This document shows positions 11,373 to 13,064 of a stretch of DNA of 13,064 nt, one piece after another. Origin of the DNA: JAPLHV01 sp964464245 (GTDB lineage: Bacteria > Caldisericota > JANLFM01); assembly GCA_964464245.1 (NCBI GenBank), contig CAYXFH010000013.1, forward strand, positions 1-13,064. Direction: 5' to 3'. The notes under the pieces were generated by a model that saw only the letters and a list, made by a program, of their open reading frames with translations, ran no database searches and had not been told where the DNA came from. Each line of letters starts with the position of its first letter. Within the stretch, counting starts at the first letter, position 1. Both the position numbers and the translations under genes were made by a program.

Positions 11373-13064
11373 ATGAATAAACCCAGGACGGCCTGGGAAC
11401 TTAGGGGCAGACAAATCGCCCCAGGAGCCAAGCGCCTCCGCCTCTTTTTGATGGCGGCGGCGCTCTATCTCCTCTTCCTGGCCGTCCTGATCTCTTTCTT
11501 GTTCCCCCCCACTGTGGATGTCAGCTTAGGCAGTGTGGCCGATGAAGATGTCATCGCCCCGCGAAACGCCATTTATATTGACGGGCAGAAGACGGAGGAA
11601 CTGCAGGCGCTGGCGGAACAGTCTGTAATGCCGGTCTATCAGAAGGATTTTACCCCTGCCCGCCAGAACATGGTGCGCACCCAAATTAACAATTTCTTCA
11701 ACACCATCGAAGAGGTGGTCATCAACGGCGCTCTGACCAACGAGGAGAAGGCCGCCCGTCTATCCTCCGCGCTTCCCCCAGCCTTTACCTCGGATGTCAT
11801 CCAAGCGGCCCTGCGCGTCGATTCCCACCTATGGACCACCCTTCTCTCCTACTCGATGGACATCGCCCAGCAGTTCCTGGCGGCTGGGGTCAAGGAGGAG
11901 GATCTTACCCAGCTCTCCTCGCGGATCCGCGAGAAAGTCGGCGTACTAGGCTTGCCGGAGGAAGCTAAAGCAGTGATGGTGGCGGCCTGTCAGGCAGCCA
12001 TTACACCCAACCTGACCCTGGACCGGGAAGAAACAGAACGGCGTCGCGAGGTAGCGCGGAACTCGGTCGACCCAGTCCGCAGACAAATCGCCAAGGGAGA
12101 GATCATCGTCAAGAAAGGGGAAACAGTACGGGAGGAACAGCTTCCCATGCTGGAAGCGCTTGGCCTGCAACGGCGCGAGTTCCCTTGGGAGAAACTGGTC
12201 GGCACAGTCCTTATCTCTCTTGCCCTCTTCGCTGCCTGGACCGCTTTCAGCTTGTACTTCGGCTCCGACTTCCTCACTATTCGCCGAATGCTCTTCGTCG
12301 CCCTCCTCTTCACCTTGATCGTGTTGGCAGCCCGTTTTCTGCCGCCGCGCTTCATCTACTTGATCCCCATCCCCCTGGCGGCCATTTGTCTCTCTTCTCT
12401 CTTCAACCTGCCCTTCGCCGTGGTCTTCGCCATCTTCGCCTCGCTGGCGGTGGGATTGATTCAGGGCAACGACTTCCTCCTCAGCTTCGCCATGCTGTTG
12501 GGTGGGGCAACAGGGGCTTATTCCGTGCGGCGGGTGGGAAAAACAGGGGATTTTCTGGCGGCAGGTTTGACTACCGGGCTAGCCCTGGCTTTCGCCGTGG
12601 GCGCCTCCGGGCTCAGCTTGGGAAAAGGGATGCTGATGCTGGAAGAGATGGGTTGGGCTTTCGCTAATGGCATCCTTTCCGGTGTCTTCGCTATCTTCTT
12701 CCTGCTGCTGCCGGCTACCGAGAGCTTCTTCGACCTGACCTCGCCTCTGCATTTGATCGAGTTGGCCAATCCTAACCAACGGCTCTTGCGTCGCCTTTTC
12801 CTGGAGGTACCCGGCACCTACCTGCACAGCGTGATGGTGGCTTCGCTGTCCGAGAGCGCTGCTTCGGCGATCGGAGCCAACGTATTGTTGGCGCGTGTCG
12901 CCGCCTACTACCATGATGTCGGTAAATTGGTCCGCCCTGACTATTTCGCTGAGAACCAAGGAGAGGTCAACATCCACGAACGAATGACTCCGCAGCTCTC
13001 CACAACAGTTATCACCGCTCACACCGGCGATGGGGCGGAGATGGCCCGTGCAGCCGGAGTTCCC
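11373..13064 (+). CDS. pgpH: 7TM-HD membrane phosphodiesterase of the PgpH (YqfF) family, C-terminus outside window
   Basis: PgpH-type proteins degrade the second messenger c-di-AMP to pApA through a cytoplasmic HD domain. The window holds 564 codons. An N-terminal membrane segment (residues about 22-46, LFLMAAALYLLFLAVLISFL) is followed by a large extracytoplasmic domain (about 50-270), a run of hydrophobic segments (about 275-450, the 7TM part), and the start of the HD domain. There, H485 in TYLHSVMVA, H514 and D515 in YYHDVGK, H535 in NIHERMTP and H550 in ITAHTGDG are visible metal ligands or candidates; the last aspartate lies beyond the edge. The ATG at 11373 follows rpsU by three bases and has only a weak ribosome site, so coupling is likely. 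c-di-AMP specificity is inferred from the family. Confidence 0.92.
   Translation, partial: MNKPRTAWELRGRQIAPGAKRLRLFLMAAALYLLFLAVLISFLFPPTVDVSLGSVADEDVIAPRNAIYIDGQKTEELQALAEQSVMPVYQKDFTPARQNMVRTQINNFFNTIEEVVINGALTNEEKAARLSSALPPAFTSDVIQAALRVDSHLWTTLLSYSMDIAQQFLAAGVKEEDLTQLSSRIREKVGVLGLPEEAKAVMVAACQAAITPNLTLDREETERRREVARNSVDPVRRQIAKGEIIVKKGETVREEQLPMLEALGLQRREFPWEKLVGTVLISLALFAAWTAFSLYFGSDFLTIRRMLFVALLFTLIVLAARFLPPRFIYLIPIPLAAICLSSLFNLPFAVVFAIFASLAVGLIQGNDFLLSFAMLLGGATGAYSVRRVGKTGDFLAAGLTTGLALAFAVGASGLSLGKGMLMLEEMGWAFANGILSGVFAIFFLLLPATESFFDLTSPLHLIELANPNQRLLRRLFLEVPGTYLHSVMVASLSESAASAIGANVLLARVAAYYHDVGKLVRPDYFAENQGEVNIHERMTPQLSTTVITAHTGDGAEMARAAGVP

Overview
This is a GC-rich bacterial chromosomal window with dense housekeeping genes, little intergenic DNA and no sign of phage or conjugative DNA. 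Several gene junctions overlap, and GTG and TTG starts are used. The order hrcA, rsmE, mtaB, HIT, rpsU, pgpH is the chaperone/tRNA-modification cluster seen in Firmicutes and relatives, but grpE, dnaK, dnaJ and prmA are missing. Together with a short archaeal/Thermotoga-type S-adenosylhomocysteinase and a long ArsR-type regulator, this makes me favour Chloroflexota (Anaerolineae or a relative). That is an inference, held at about 60%.

Layout. Positions 1-1226 (minus) hold a copper-export pair: a 50-aa YHS metal-binding protein translationally coupled to a CopA-type P-type ATPase that runs off the left edge. Upstream lies a perfect 15-bp dyad (1265-1298). Positions 1344-2573 (minus) are ahcY, divergent from a PHP-domain phosphoesterase (2666-3532, plus). 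The two share a short intergenic region in which the -35 of each promoter coincides with the -10 of the other. gyrA (3553-6024, minus) converges on the PHP gene. Upstream of gyrA on the same strand come a small unknown ORF (6199-6411) and a long ArsR-type regulator (6398-7513). Two copies of the same palindrome overlap the start of the regulator and a near-consensus promoter inside its 3' end. From 7671 rightward (plus) come hrcA with a CIRCE operator, rsmE, mtaB, a ruined HIT gene, rpsU, and a 7TM-HD protein (PgpH family) that runs off the right edge.

The main discovery is a family of short dispersed repeats. The unit is 18 bp, consensus GCCCGCGGCAGCGCGATA, and I count 15 copies in 13 kb, as singles or as tandems of two or three. 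They sit at gene edges. In three cases they lie inside coding sequence without breaking the frame, because 18 bp is six codons: the CopA N-terminus, the PHP C-terminal region and the RsmE N-terminus. Each host gene reads the unit in a different frame or strand, so it spreads as DNA and not as a peptide. In the HIT gene three single copies plus an inverted array of octamers accompany complete gene decay.

The second point of interest is the ArsR-type regulator with its matched operators and coupled small ORF, which looks like a self-contained, autoregulated unit of unknown signal.
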